From positions 8,246,001 through 8,310,000 of the forward strand of contig JAHCVI010000001.1 in assembly GCA_019096155.1 (NCBI GenBank): 64,000 bases of DNA. Direction: 5' to 3'. Source of the DNA: Staphylotrichum longicolle. Taxonomy: Eukaryota > Ascomycota > Sordariomycetes > Sordariales > Chaetomiaceae. The position numbers and the translations under genes were made by a program. Below, piece after piece: positions 10,491-20,564 of the stretch. Positions within the stretch are counted from its first letter, which is position 1; the number at the start of each line of letters is the position of its first letter. The notes below the pieces were generated by a model that was not told the origin of the DNA, searched no databases, and saw nothing but the letters and a program-made list of their open reading frames with translations.

Positions 10491-11519
10491 TTACAACAGA
10501 GCAAAAGCAGCGGCGACGAAGACGATACCGCCAGCCACGGTGCCGAGGATGGTCATGCGCGGGTACTCGGCGGCGCTCATCTCTCCAGCGAGCGGAGCGT
10601 GGGCGGCATCCTCGATGATGTCCTTGGCCTCGACGAACTCGATGAGATCGGTGGTGTTGCTGGCGTCGTTGTGGCTGTCGGCCTTGAGCTCGACGGCGTC
10701 GACGGCGTCGACGACCTTGGTGTCGTTGCCGGCGGCAGTGCTGTTGTCCGCCTTCAACTCGAGGGCCTCGACGACCTCGGTGGTGTTGGTGGCGGTGGAG
10801 TTGGTAGAGGTCATGGCAAGGGCCCGGCGGCGCTCATTCTCATCGCCGTCCTCGCTGGCGTCGGTGTCGTTGCTGGCGGCGTTGTGGCTGTCCTTCTTCC
10901 ACTCGGCAGCGGCGGACGAGGCGGTGTCGTGAGCCGAAGAGACGACGGACGAGGCGTAGTCGCGGGCGGACGAGGCGGCAGACTTGGCCGAGGTAACGTC
11001 GTCGTGCCAGTCGTGCTCGTGGACGTCGTTGTTGTCGTCGACCTCGGGAAGGGCACCGTTGCGCTGGCGGGCGTTGGCACGACCGCGGTCGCGGCCGGCG
11101 GCACCCTGGGCACGACCACGGTCACGGCCGGCGGCGCCCTTGCGGCGGCCACGGGCACCTGCCTCACGACCGCGGGAAATGGCAGCGTCACGGGCGTCGC
11201 GCCAGTCGCGGCCGGCGAGCCAGTTACCCTCGAGCCAGTAGGTCTCGAAGTCGGGAGCCTCGGTGACAACAGGAGTGTTGACAGTGGTGACGGTCTGATA
11301 CGCCGTGGTCTGGACAGCCTCGATGAGGGGGCTAGCCTCTGGGCCGGCACTGAGAAAGGAGGAAAAGGTCAGGATAAGTGGGGGTGGGAGGGAGTGGTTG
11401 AAGGTTAAGTGGCATGGGAACTATCCTGATAGTATATAGAAAAGGGGGTGCACTTACTGAGGAGCAGCCATGACCAGGCCGGCCGGGACAACAAGAGCGG
11501 TAAGTCTGGTGATCTGCAT
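10491..11519 (-). CDS. Putative GPI-anchored cell-surface protein with Arg-Asp-Arg-Gly-Arg repeats
   Basis: Two exons, 11519-11458 and 11349-10491, joined across a 108-bp intron (donor CTCA|GTAAGT, acceptor CTCAG|TGC) give 306 residues. The first 18 or so residues (M-Q-I-T-R-L-T-A-L-V-V-P-A-G-L-V-M-A) look like a signal peptide. Residues 68-112 are Arg/Gly-rich with a tandem G-A-A-G-R-D-R-G-R-A repeat. The middle is Ser/Ala-rich and acidic, and two L-K-A-D segments flank Asn-rich stretches with N-S-T, N-T-T and N-D-T glycosylation sites. The end is a short hydrophobic segment (V-A-G-G-I-V-F-V-A-A-A-F-A-L-L), as in a GPI-addition signal. The second exon has no early ATG, so a plain ORF scan finds only its last third. 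I recognise no family. A cell-wall or surface role is inferred from the layout. Confidence 0.72.
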
Positions 11520-12519
11520 TGTGATATGATGGTAGTGAAGATATCTGATGAGTGTGATAGGTCTACTGGTGTGATAGAGATGGTTAATATGTAGTGAGTG
11601 TATTAGGTAGAGTGAATGGATGTTTCTTGTCAGTTGATGAATAAACTTCAGAAGTCTGGAAGATTTCTGGTCCTGGATCTCTGGGGAGGGAGGTGTCTTG
11701 ACTTTATACCTTCAAAGGTGCATACAATCAGAGACAAGATGCACGCGGCGATTAGGTTTTGAAACCCATAACTGCAGCACGTGTGGTGTTCTCTGGCGTC
11801 TCGGGCGTGTTGTTGTTATAGGACTGCGGTCTGCAGCAGGAAGACGGAGGCTTGGGATACTTCGGGGCGGACTCTCGGAGAATGGTCGATGGCGATGGCA
11901 GACTGTAGGGGGTACCTGCGCAGTTGGTACTCCATGGAAGCATGGCAACAGTCTCCCTAGCAACTCACTCACATGCTACATGAACACGACGCGGGTTTAC
12001 GGTACAAGACACTGCCCTAGAACATTGGTCAGGCTGAAGGCAGTCCGAGTCACTCTCGCCCAGTGCAGTGTCTGTTGATTCACAAACAGGAGAACGCAGT
12101 CTTCGTCGCCAGTTGCAGAGATAACCTAAACAAACCCAGACTGCTGAGGTTGCCATGGGCAGGACTCGCCACGGGTATCAGGGTGCAGCAAGCAGTCCGA
12201 GATTACCATCAGCTACAACCTAGCCATGCACATGGCGAAATCTGTCCCACGGGCATCCCCTTTGGCACCGCAGATGGACGGGGAGGGACGGAGGAAACGC
12301 TCCTTCCGGCTCTACCAGACTACCCCTTTCTTTCCCCTGGCAGTGTCCTTCCTGCATGACTGTCTCCGCATCATGTCCCCCGGAAACTACACTTCACAAC
12401 CGCAAGCAAGGTATCTTCAGACGCGGCTCATTCAGTATCTTGTGCCAACCGCCTCATCCACAGTCAGCTCTATTCATAACGTTTCCAAGGAAGAACGGCA
12501 GATAAACACAAAGCCCAAA
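11520..12519. promoter_or_regulatory. Divergent promoter region
   Basis: A 1-kb gap between divergent genes for the GPI-type and small secreted proteins. It should hold both promoters. Open frames here look random in composition. Confidence 0.4.
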
Positions 12520-13104
12520 ATGCCCTGCCTCAAACGCCTCCTCTCCTCTCTTATCATCTTTCGCGTCTCTGTACTCGCAGCACCTGCCCCTGTGGACGAG
12601 ACCGGACTTCTGCCCCTTTTACTCCCTGAAGCAGCCAAAGAAATCACGGCATCTCTCGAATCCGTGCGCCCGGCCAATGCCCAGAGCGCCATCAACAATG
12701 GCGATGTTCTTGATGACATCGAGCGCCTCCTCAACATCATTGGGGACCACGTCGACAAGATTTGCGGGCTTTACAACGACAAGATCCAAAACGGGGACCA
12801 CTGCACACATCCAGCCATAGCATCACTTCCAACACCGGATCCAGTTCTATTTGAACCAACCCCCGACGAACAGGACGGCCACACAGCACTTGAAGCCGAC
12901 GACGCAAATGCCAACCCCAACGACGCCGGCCTCCCCGAATTCCTCAGCGGCGCCAACGAGACAATGTTTACCAACATCACCTGCAAGGGGATCAGCGTGT
13001 GCAACCCCGTGACCGTGTTCAACGAGAAGGGCGCGAGGAGGATGAAGTGGAGCAAGATCGAGAAGGCGATGCGCCAGAAGGCGGGCAAGAAGACGAAGGC
13101 CTAG
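12520..13104 (+). CDS. Small secreted protein, effector-like
   Basis: A 194-residue intronless ORF from ATG 12520 (context CCAAAATGC), chosen over upstream in-frame ATGs because it places a signal peptide first: M-P-C-L-K-R-L-L-S-S-L-I-I-F-R-V-S-V-L-A-A-P, with cleavage likely near A-A-P. The mature part is acidic and has four cysteines (in K-I-C-G, D-H-C-T, I-T-C-K and S-V-C-N) and two glycosylation sites (N-E-T, N-I-T). The tail is basic (K-W-S-K-I-E-K-A-M-R-Q-K-A-G-K-K-T-K). I do not recognise a family. Size, secretion signal and even cysteine count fit the broad class of fungal small secreted or effector-like proteins, but function cannot be assigned. Confidence 0.7.
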   Translation: MPCLKRLLSSLIIFRVSVLAAPAPVDETGLLPLLLPEAAKEITASLESVRPANAQSAINNGDVLDDIERLLNIIGDHVDKICGLYNDKIQNGDHCTHPAIASLPTPDPVLFEPTPDEQDGHTALEADDANANPNDAGLPEFLSGANETMFTNITCKGISVCNPVTVFNEKGARRMKWSKIEKAMRQKAGKKTKA

Positions 13105-13568
13105 GGAGTCCGACGCCAACGCCAGCGTTGCGGGTGTCGTCGTGACGTTTGATGGCCCCCTGTCGGTTGTATATTTCCTGGACATATCCAATAGTTTTAG
13201 GGATAGGGTGGGCGTGAATACCGGGGGTGCTGTACGCCAAGGCTTAGTGTTAGGATGATAGTGATAGCAGTAGTTATAAAAGAACGGTGCTGTGCTGCAT
13301 GTGTAAATCTGGCGTGGCTGCCATGTATCTGTGTATCTGCGTACGTACGTTTAACGCGAATATGCCCCTCGAAATGGAGGAAATAGGAATCAGAAGTCAC
13401 CGACAAACCGTCACAATGGAAAAAGGACGGGTATTGTTACATTGTTCCCCCTATCTACCTATGTAACGCCCGAGTATACAGACCATGCCCCAGTATATAC
13501 CCCAGCATATACAGATCGGGGAAACCCTCTTATCCAACAAACCCCACAAACAGAGAAGAACAGACAGC
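13105..13568. other. Intergenic, convergent 3' ends
   Basis: A 464-bp gap between the small secreted protein gene and the P450 gene. It contains short CGTA and TATATA-type repeats near 13335-13350 and 13490-13510 but no supported gene. Confidence 0.45.
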
Positions 13569-15260
13569 TTAGTCGGCGGAACCGTCCATGGGCTTGTCGT
13601 AGTGAGGGCGGGAGAAATAGCTGACGCCGTCCCACTCAGGCACGGGACGCACAAGCATGGGGACACCATACTTTGGGCGCAACACAAGCCGCCACATCTT
13701 CCAGTCCTCGGGATCTTTTGTCGAGTAGTCTGGGAGGAACTCCCACCGGCTCAGCATGACGCACAGCAGGATCTTCATCTCGATCTCGGCGAACTTGCGC
13801 CCGATGCAGCCCCGGGGCCCTTGCAGGAAGGTCAGCATGGCGCTGGGCACCACCGTCTCGGGCAGGTCGTCCCACCGGTCGGGGTCGAAGTCGTTGGGCT
13901 CGTCGCCCCAGAACCAGTACATGTGGTTGATGGCGTTGGCGAGCATGTAGAGGATGGTGCCCTTGGGGATCTTGTAGCCCTTGATGACGTCGTCCCGCAG
14001 GGCCTCGCGCACCGTCATGGGGATGGGCGGGATGTGGCGCAGCGACTCGCGGCACACGTTGCTGAGGTAGGGGAGCAGGTCCGGGTCCGTCACCGGCGCG
14101 TCCGGGTCGAAATGCCAGTCCGGGTTGAAGAGGAAGGGCATGCGCTCGCGGATCTCGTTGCGCAGCCGGTCCTGGATCTCGGGGAAGTTGGCGAGCAGCT
14201 GGATGGTCCACGCCGCGCCCGTGGCCGTGGTGTCGTGGCCGGCCCCGAGGAACGTCATGATCTGATCCCGGATGTTGTCCCGGCTCAAGCCGGGGAATCC
14301 CTCGCTCCTCTGTTTGAGGTTCTCCTGGGCAATGAGCGTCAGGACATCCTTGCCCGACTTGTTCTTTTCCGCAATGTGCAGCTTTTCCCGGATGATGGTC
14401 TCGGCCTTGTCTTGGATGATAACGCGGGCCTCCTCCATGTCCTTGTTCATCTGGCACGGCCAACGCTGGGACTGGGGAAAGAAGGCCTGGATGCCGTGCA
14501 TGGTTCGCGACCACGAGTCAAACTTGAACACCAGCTTGTATGCATTGCGGAGCGGCAGAAGGGGGTCGAGGAGCGCCCCGAGCTCAAACTTGAAGCCGGC
14601 AATGCCGATGATGTCGAGGGTGCACCGGTTGAGCCAATCGAGAGCGTCAATCTTCATCACCTCTGCGCCATCCTTCTCAAGCTCCTGAAACTCCAGCTGC
14701 TGTTGGTCAACCATCAGGAGCGACTTTTGCCAAAAGATGGGCACGAAAGAGCGGATGGCCGATGTCGAGAATCCCGCGTTGAGCGTCTTGCGCTGGTCGA
14801 TGTGCTCCTGCCCTTCGGCAAGGAGCACGCCATCGCCGAGGATGCGCATCATCCACAGCTTGGCGCGGAGCGGCTTGGGGAAGTTGTACGGGTTCTTGTT
14901 GGTCACGTGTGAGATGGACTCCTCGTCGGCGAGGGACAGCCTTTCGAAGCCCAGGGGGAAGAAGTAGCGGATGACGGGGCCGTGCTCGTAGTGCCAGCGG
15001 CGCTGCGGGAGCCCGCACTCCTCGGTGATGATGGGCAAGAACTGGCCCCAGAGAGGAAAGCCTGGAACCGTCGGGACATGGCGCAGTTCCGAAAAGATGA
15101 GCGGCCAGAGGAGCGCGTGCCAGATGAACCAGTAGGCAAAGATGTGCATGAGCAAGCCCACCGGCCACCACAACAGGGAAAGGTCGAGCTTTCTCAGGAC
15201 GACGAATGTTATCGCGGTCCCCGCCGCCATGATATGGTCGGGGGTGTATGTCATCCCCAT
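13569..15260 (-). CDS. Cytochrome P450 monooxygenase
   Basis: An uninterrupted 563-residue ORF from ATG 15260 (context TTCAACATGG), chosen over in-frame upstream ATGs because the P450 membrane anchor starts here: residues about 12-65 are hydrophobic (F-V-V-L-R-K-L-D-L-S-L-L-W-W and W-F-I-W-H-A-L-L-W-P). The I-helix motif A-G-H-D-T-T, the K-helix E-S-L-R and the heme loop F-L-Q-G-P-R-G-C-I-G-R (Cys about residue 485) are all intact, so the enzyme should be active. The overall pattern resembles the CYP3/CYP4-like clan of fungal P450s, but I cannot name a family. It is head-to-head with an MFS efflux-type transporter 791 bp away, which suggests paired roles in making or clearing a small molecule. 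Confidence 0.93.
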   Translation of the reverse strand: MGMTYTPDHIMAAGTAITFVVLRKLDLSLLWWPVGLLMHIFAYWFIWHALLWPLIFSELRHVPTVPGFPLWGQFLPIITEECGLPQRRWHYEHGPVIRYFFPLGFERLSLADEESISHVTNKNPYNFPKPLRAKLWMMRILGDGVLLAEGQEHIDQRKTLNAGFSTSAIRSFVPIFWQKSLLMVDQQQLEFQELEKDGAEVMKIDALDWLNRCTLDIIGIAGFKFELGALLDPLLPLRNAYKLVFKFDSWSRTMHGIQAFFPQSQRWPCQMNKDMEEARVIIQDKAETIIREKLHIAEKNKSGKDVLTLIAQENLKQRSEGFPGLSRDNIRDQIMTFLGAGHDTTATGAAWTIQLLANFPEIQDRLRNEIRERMPFLFNPDWHFDPDAPVTDPDLLPYLSNVCRESLRHIPPIPMTVREALRDDVIKGYKIPKGTILYMLANAINHMYWFWGDEPNDFDPDRWDDLPETVVPSAMLTFLQGPRGCIGRKFAEIEMKILLCVMLSRWEFLPDYSTKDPEDWKMWRLVLRPKYGVPMLVRPVPEWDGVSYFSRPHYDKPMDGSAD

Positions 15261-16051
15261 GTTGAAGGGTGGAAAAGAAATCAACGAGGCGGAAAAAGGG
15301 GGGTGTTGAGATGTACTGTTGAGCTCCAGTGGAACGCCAGCCAACTGTGAGCTATGATGATGAAAAAGAAAACAGGAGGGACAAGAGGACGATGAACACA
15401 GAAATATATACCAAAACTGGAGGTGCTGGGCGGACTGCTGATCACCCACCTCTGAACCGGATCTTGCAATGAGCGCATGATCAGCTTGCAGGAGGCATGC
15501 GTGATGCGTAACCATAACTGCACATGGCGACCACCGGACTCCGACAGATTCCCGCCCCTTTGCCGGCAGAGATGCATGCGTTGTTACCCATGGCACCCAA
15601 GTCGATGATCTCTGCTAGCGGGTCGAGGGACAATGTAGAACCTGATAAGGTTCTGGCTGCCGGGCAAAACGCTCCGCCTGCATATCATGGTCCAGAGACG
15701 CATGGCGATGCCTATGCACCTGACGGTCCGTATCGGCGTTCGTAGAGTTGTGTAGTGTCCGAAATGTCCGCGCCTGGTCTGTAACGCAGTCAACAACAAC
15801 ATCAGCTCACGCGCTCGATGAAACAATGTGCTGCTGGTCTGGCTGATTATGCGCGAGAAGGCCGCCTCAAAAACGGTCCCCCTCCGCCCTCGTCTCTCGT
15901 CCAGCAAACTTGTCCTGTTTGTATAATATCAGTCATGATTGTTCAGACCCGACCTTGACAAGGAGGTACTGACCCAAACCCATCTCAGTCGCTACCACCC
16001 AGTATCTAGCCCATTCATTGGACATTTTACAACACGGAATACACCTGCACA
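15261..16051. promoter_or_regulatory. Shared divergent promoter of P450 and MFS transporter
   Basis: A 791-bp gap between divergent starts. A pyrimidine-rich tract lies just upstream of the P450 start when read on its strand. Co-regulation from this region is an inference from the layout. Confidence 0.45.
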
Positions 16052-18257
16052 ATGTCTTTGCCAACCGCAAACACGGGGGAGTCGCGTGTCTCAGAGGAGG
16101 AGAGCCGCGACTTGGAGCGGTGGCCCTCGCATGAGCAGCACACCTCGACAGAGGTCCTGCCGTCGAGCAGCATCAGCGAGACACGGATACAAGAGGAGGA
16201 GGGCGTCGAGTTGGAGGCGTGGCCGTCAATCCCGATGGACTACCCGGGGCTGTTGGAAGAGCTGACCGTCCAGAGCGTGTTTGCGTTGGGTGATACCCAG
16301 CTTCCCACTCTCGAAGAGCCCAAGTTCGTGACGGGCTTTCCTCTCTTTTGTTTGATGGGTGGACTCATGGTGGCCCAATTCTTGGTGTCGATTGACAGGA
16401 CCATCATCTCCACGGTATGTCGGGAGGCATCAGTGCTGGCGATCCTCTTCGGTGTTGTGCTGACTCGTGTCTTCCCAGGCCATCCCATACATCACCCACG
16501 AATTCCAGTCGACTCCAGATATTGGGTGGTATGGCTCGGCATATCTGCTCACGGCGTGCGCCTTCCAGCCTCTGTTCGGTCGCATCTTCATGCTCTTCTC
16601 TGTCAAGAAGGCGTATCTGATTGCCCTCTTCTTGTTCGAGATCGGCTCGCTGCTTTGCGGAGTCGCGCCGAACTCGATTACTCTAATCATCGGACGAGCG
16701 ATTGCGGGCCTCGGAAGCGCGGGGATTCTGACGGGAAGCTTTGTGGTTGTTGGAGCCGCGGTTCCCCTCCAGACGCGTCCCATCCTCATGGCAGTGGTTG
16801 GTACCATGTTCGTACCTCCCTTCTCCTCCCCTCTGCCATACATATATGGCGTGTGCTAACTTTTTCCAGGTTTGGTGTTGGAGCCACGACTGGACCTCTT
16901 CTTGGTGGCGTGTTCACAGATCTTGTGGTATGTCGTCCCGTTGCCGCCGGTTGTGCGTGGAAGAACAAAATGCTGACAATGGACCAAAGACGTGGCGATG
17001 GTGCTTCTATGTCAACCTCCCGGTCGGAGCCGCAACAGTCCTGGCAATGCTCTTGTTCTTCCATCCCGGGAAGAACAAGAATTCCCACCGTGGTTTTATG
17101 GAGCGGATCTTGGACCTGGATATCGTCGGGAACGTGCTCCTCCTCGGAGCAGCGGTCATGTTCTTCCTCGCGCTTGATATACCACACAGGGCGTTTCGTG
17201 GGCCAGCGCTCCTGTCATCGGACTCCTTGTCGCTTCGGGTGTCGTTGCCCTGCTCTTCGTCGGGTGGCAACGTGTTAAGGGCAATGCGGCTCTGATGCGC
17301 CCCCGGATCGTCACGCAGCGCACAGTAGCGGCGTCGTGCACAATGGCCTTCATGATCTATGCCGCCCTCATCAACCTGACGTATTTTCTGCCGATCTGGT
17401 TTCAAGCAATTCGCGGGGTCAGCGCCCTGCAGTCGGGAATCGACATGATCCCTTACTTTGTGGTGAACGCCGTCTTCTCGCTGGCGGCGGGCGTCTTTGT
17501 GTCAAAGGTCGGATATGCGACGCCTCCCGCTGTGATTGGGAGCGCAGTGGGAACGGTTGGTCTGGGGCTCATGACGATGCTGCGTGTCGACACGTCCACG
17601 GCGGAGTGGGTGGGCTACCAGGTGCTGACGAGCATCGGCTTCGGCATCTCGATCCAGCAGGGCTTCACGGCGGTGCAGACGGTGCTCTGCGACGAGAATA
17701 TCGCCATCGCCACGGCGGCCGTGGTCGCATCGCAGTCGCTGGGTGGTGCTGTGTTCCTGTCTGTGGGAAACAGCGTCTTCCAGAACCAGCTACTCAAGGC
17801 CTCGGCGGCACAGGCCCTGGGCGACATCGACATCAAGAAGCTCATCGACAGCGGGGCGGCGTCGTTCCGCCATCTGGTGCCTGCCGATCATCTTCCTGTC
17901 ATGCTGGAGATCTACAACAAGGCGCTCACAACCGTCATAACCGTGTCCATCCCGCTTGGCGTCTTGTCTGTCATTGCGGCGTGTTTTATCGAGTGGAAGT
18001 CGGTCAAGCCCGCCAAGGTCGAAGACCAAGAAAAGGCGAATACAGAGGGTGCAAAGGAGGCTGCAGAGGCGGATACAGAGACTGGCGCAGAGACGGGCGT
18101 AGAGACTGGCGCAGAGACTGGCGCAGAGAGTGGTGCAGATACTGGTGCAGAGACAAGCGCAGAGACGGGTGAAGACACGGAGGCAGAGCGAGAGAAGGAC
18201 GGTACTCCCCCACGGGACCGAGTGCGGTTTTCGGGTACATTTCCAGGCGCGCTATAA
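16052..18257 (+). CDS. MFS drug-efflux-type transporter (DHA2-like), with one frame break
   Basis: Four exons: 16052-16414, 16479-16807, 16870-16927 and 16990-18257, with introns of 64, 62 and 62 bp. A hydrophilic N-terminus of about 95 residues precedes 13-14 membrane segments. Visible MFS motifs include S-I-D-R-T-I-I-S-T, W-Y-G-S-A-Y-L-L, G-R-A-I-A-G-L-G-S-A-G (motif C area), T-W-R-W-C-F-Y-V-N-L-P-V-G and L-P-I-W-F-Q-A-I-R-G-V-S-A-L-Q-S-G, as in 14-TM DHA2 toxin/drug exporters. Near 17173-17177 the frame shifts: the next membrane helix (Y-T-T-Q-G-V-S-W-A, then V-I-G-L-L-V-A-S-G) is in another frame. One missing base would restore 672 residues. The C-terminus is a repetitive Glu-Thr-Gly-Ala tail. 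The break may be an assembly error or a real loss. Confidence 0.85.
18070..18182 (+). repeat. In-frame 12-base minisatellite in MFS C-terminus (E-T-G-A repeats)
   Basis: Roughly nine degenerate copies of a 12-base unit close to gagactggcgca encode E-T-G-A with variants such as E-T-G-V, E-S-G-A, D-T-G-A and E-T-S-A. The unit keeps frame, so copy-number change would alter tail length without breaking the protein. The tail is predicted cytosolic and acidic. Confidence 0.85.
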
Positions 18258-18997
18258 GCCGAGATACTTGACGTACATTTTGTATGATGGAGATTTTGGA
18301 TAGAGAGTATGAATTCCTCGTTAGATAGAAGGCCAAACGGCAAATGAAAGTGGCAAAATTAAGCCATCCTGTGTTGTGTTGTGGTTAAGTGAGTCTGTTC
18401 GTGCCTGCGTGTCCTACCCTGAAACGAGCGGATTGAAAAATAAAGTAGACGGTATTCCGCGGCCAGAAGAATCTGTAACATTCAACCGAGAGAATATCCA
18501 GTCATAGATCCCGAAATGTCAGTTGGCAGGCACGCGACGGCGCTCATTGTCCGGGTTGGAGTCAGGTTGCGCCTTCCTGGTCCAGGTGAGGTTCAAGATC
18601 CGGATGAATCTCGGATAAAGCGGGGAATCCTGGCTCGCGAGGCTTGGCTTGGCTTGGAGTGGTGGGACTTCTTTTGTGCTCTGCCGATTCGGGAAAGCTG
18701 TTTCGATTCCACGTCGCCATCTCCAAACGCCTTCTTCTTCTCCTTGGAACATCCAGACCAGCGCAGCCATTCCGAGTATCTCGATTAAGTCAAAATCACA
18801 CACGAGTTTTTCAGCCACTTCCTGCGCCAACCCGGTACCATTCCAAGGAAGCAGACGACCCCGGACTGCGTGGTATTGTGTCGCGCGACACTCCCGAGAC
18901 ATTCACCCGAGCCCTGCGAGTTGCGCTCTGTTCTCTTTGACGAGTCAACGACCAACCACGGAGATCGTGCCACAAATCAACAACCCCCGACCGCAAA
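18258..18997. other. Intergenic between MFS gene and TFIIS
   Basis: A 740-bp gap holding the transporter 3' UTR and the TFIIS promoter. The C/A-rich leader just before the TFIIS start is typical of an expressed fungal gene. No other feature is seen. Confidence 0.45.
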
Positions 18998-19996
18998 ATG
19001 GACGAACAAGTATTGGGCAAGCGCATCCGCGCGTTGACCAAGGCCGTCACTGCCGATCCGCCTTCTGTCGTCATTGGGTTGCTCGAGGAGCTGAAGGCTG
19101 ATAAAGCGCCGACCGAGGAGCAGCTTCGTGTAAGTCTGCCCTAGCCCGGCGCTGGGGTCTCGGGGGGGGATGCTCACCGGCAGTTTGCAGTCCACAAAAG
19201 CCGGTGTCGCGATAGGCAAGCTGCGCCAGAATGCGAACAAGGACATCTCTCGGCTGGCCAGCGAGATCGTCTCCAAATGGCGGAAGAACGTGGACGCTGC
19301 CAAGGAGTCCAAGAAGCGCAAGCTGGAGCAGAGCAAGTCGCCAACCCCCAAGGACTCGCCGGCCCCGCCATCCTCCGCCTACAGCACCCCCTACGAGGGC
19401 GACCCCGAGAAGCGGCACTTCAGGGTCGACAAGGTCGACATCTCCCGGACAGGCAACAAGGCGCGCGACGGTAGCATCGGAGTGCTCTACAACGGCCTGG
19501 CGTTCCGGGCGACCGAGTCGATCGAGGAGGTGGTGCAGCGTGCCATGGAGGTGGAGGCGGCCGCCTTCGCCGTGTATAAGGACACACCCGAGTACCGCAA
19601 CAAGATCCGCGGTCTCATGACGAGCTTGAAGCGCAAGGACAACCCCGAGCTGGGCCGCCGCGTGCTGCGGGGTGATATCGCGCCCGAGAAGTTCGTCGTC
19701 ATGACGGACGAGGAGCTCGCCTCGGATGCCCAGCGCGCCCGCGACCGCGAGCTGGAACGCGAGAACATGCTCAAGGCCCAGGTGCCCATGGCTCAGAAGT
19801 CCATTAGCGACTCTCTCCAGTGCAGCAAGTGCAAGGAGAAGAAGGTCTCGTACAGCCAAGCCCAGACCCGCTCGGCTGATGAGCCGATGACGACGTTTTG
19901 CGAATGCACTGTTTGTGGGAACCGCTGGAAGGTGAGTGGACCCCCATGGTGGCTCGATTGCGCCGCCTCTACTGACTCCATACCTAGTTCTCGTAG
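18998..19996 (+). CDS. dst1: Transcription elongation factor TFIIS (S-II)
   Basis: Three exons: 18998-19129, 19191-19931 and 19988-19996, encoding 293 residues. The last coding exon is only nine bases (TTC TCG TAG, residues F-S), completing the usual C-G-N-R-W-K-F-S ending. The N-terminal LW domain (domain I) covers residues 1-80. Central domain II lies around 130-240 (R-N-K-I-R-G-L-M, N-P-E-L-G-R-R-V-L-R-G). The C-terminal zinc ribbon has C-S-K-C and C-T-V-C and the catalytic acidic pair in R-S-A-D-E-P-M. TFIIS enters the RNA polymerase II pore and stimulates cleavage of backtracked RNA. All key residues are present. Confidence 0.95.
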
Positions 19997-20564
19997 TTCA
20001 TGGGCCTTTTCATCTTTTATTTTCTTCTTTCTCCTTTCCATAGGCAGTCTGGTCAGGGGCGCAAGTCAGGGTCGGTTTCAGCCCCGGAGGATGGTCAGGT
20101 GGTGAGTTTCTGCATTATGAGACGAGTACCTCAGATCAGGATCACTTGGTCGGCATTGAGGAAGTCTGGGCTGTGTAAATGTAGAGCCGTGCGTCTAATC
20201 AAGTAGAGGTGGCCGCTCTATTTTTTTTTCTGGTTTTTGCCCGGATGTGACCGGGGCAGCGGAGTACTTTGGTTATGGAGTTCACAGAAGGAGTCGTTAT
20301 GCCTGCACGATACCCAAGCAGGAGGTGGCGAAGCCCACCCTGGGAATAGGGAGGTCCTGCCCTAGACCTGGAGGGAGGAGAGCAGTTTGTGAAATAGATT
20401 GACGGGTGCCAAGCTTGGAAGCGCAGTTTGAGTCTCTGGAAACACTCAATGAACAGACATTTCACGACCAGTTGCTGCTGGGCGCATCAATCCCATTGAT
20501 AGCTTTGGGTATCAATCTATCTTGGTCGTACAGCCGAGCTATCCATGAACTAGTATATGGCAAA
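19997..20564. other. Intergenic, convergent 3' ends
   Basis: A 568-bp gap between TFIIS and the cysteine-synthase-like gene. A run of nine T lies at about 20220. No supported gene. Confidence 0.45.

Noticed and set aside
10599..11408. 269-codon Gly/Val-rich open frame on the plus strand
   Set aside because: Complement of the GPI-type gene. Its low-complexity sequence reflects the repeats on the other strand, and it has no start context or motif.
13485..14912. 475-codon open frame on the plus strand
   Set aside because: Antisense shadow of the P450 gene, whose motifs are all on the minus strand.
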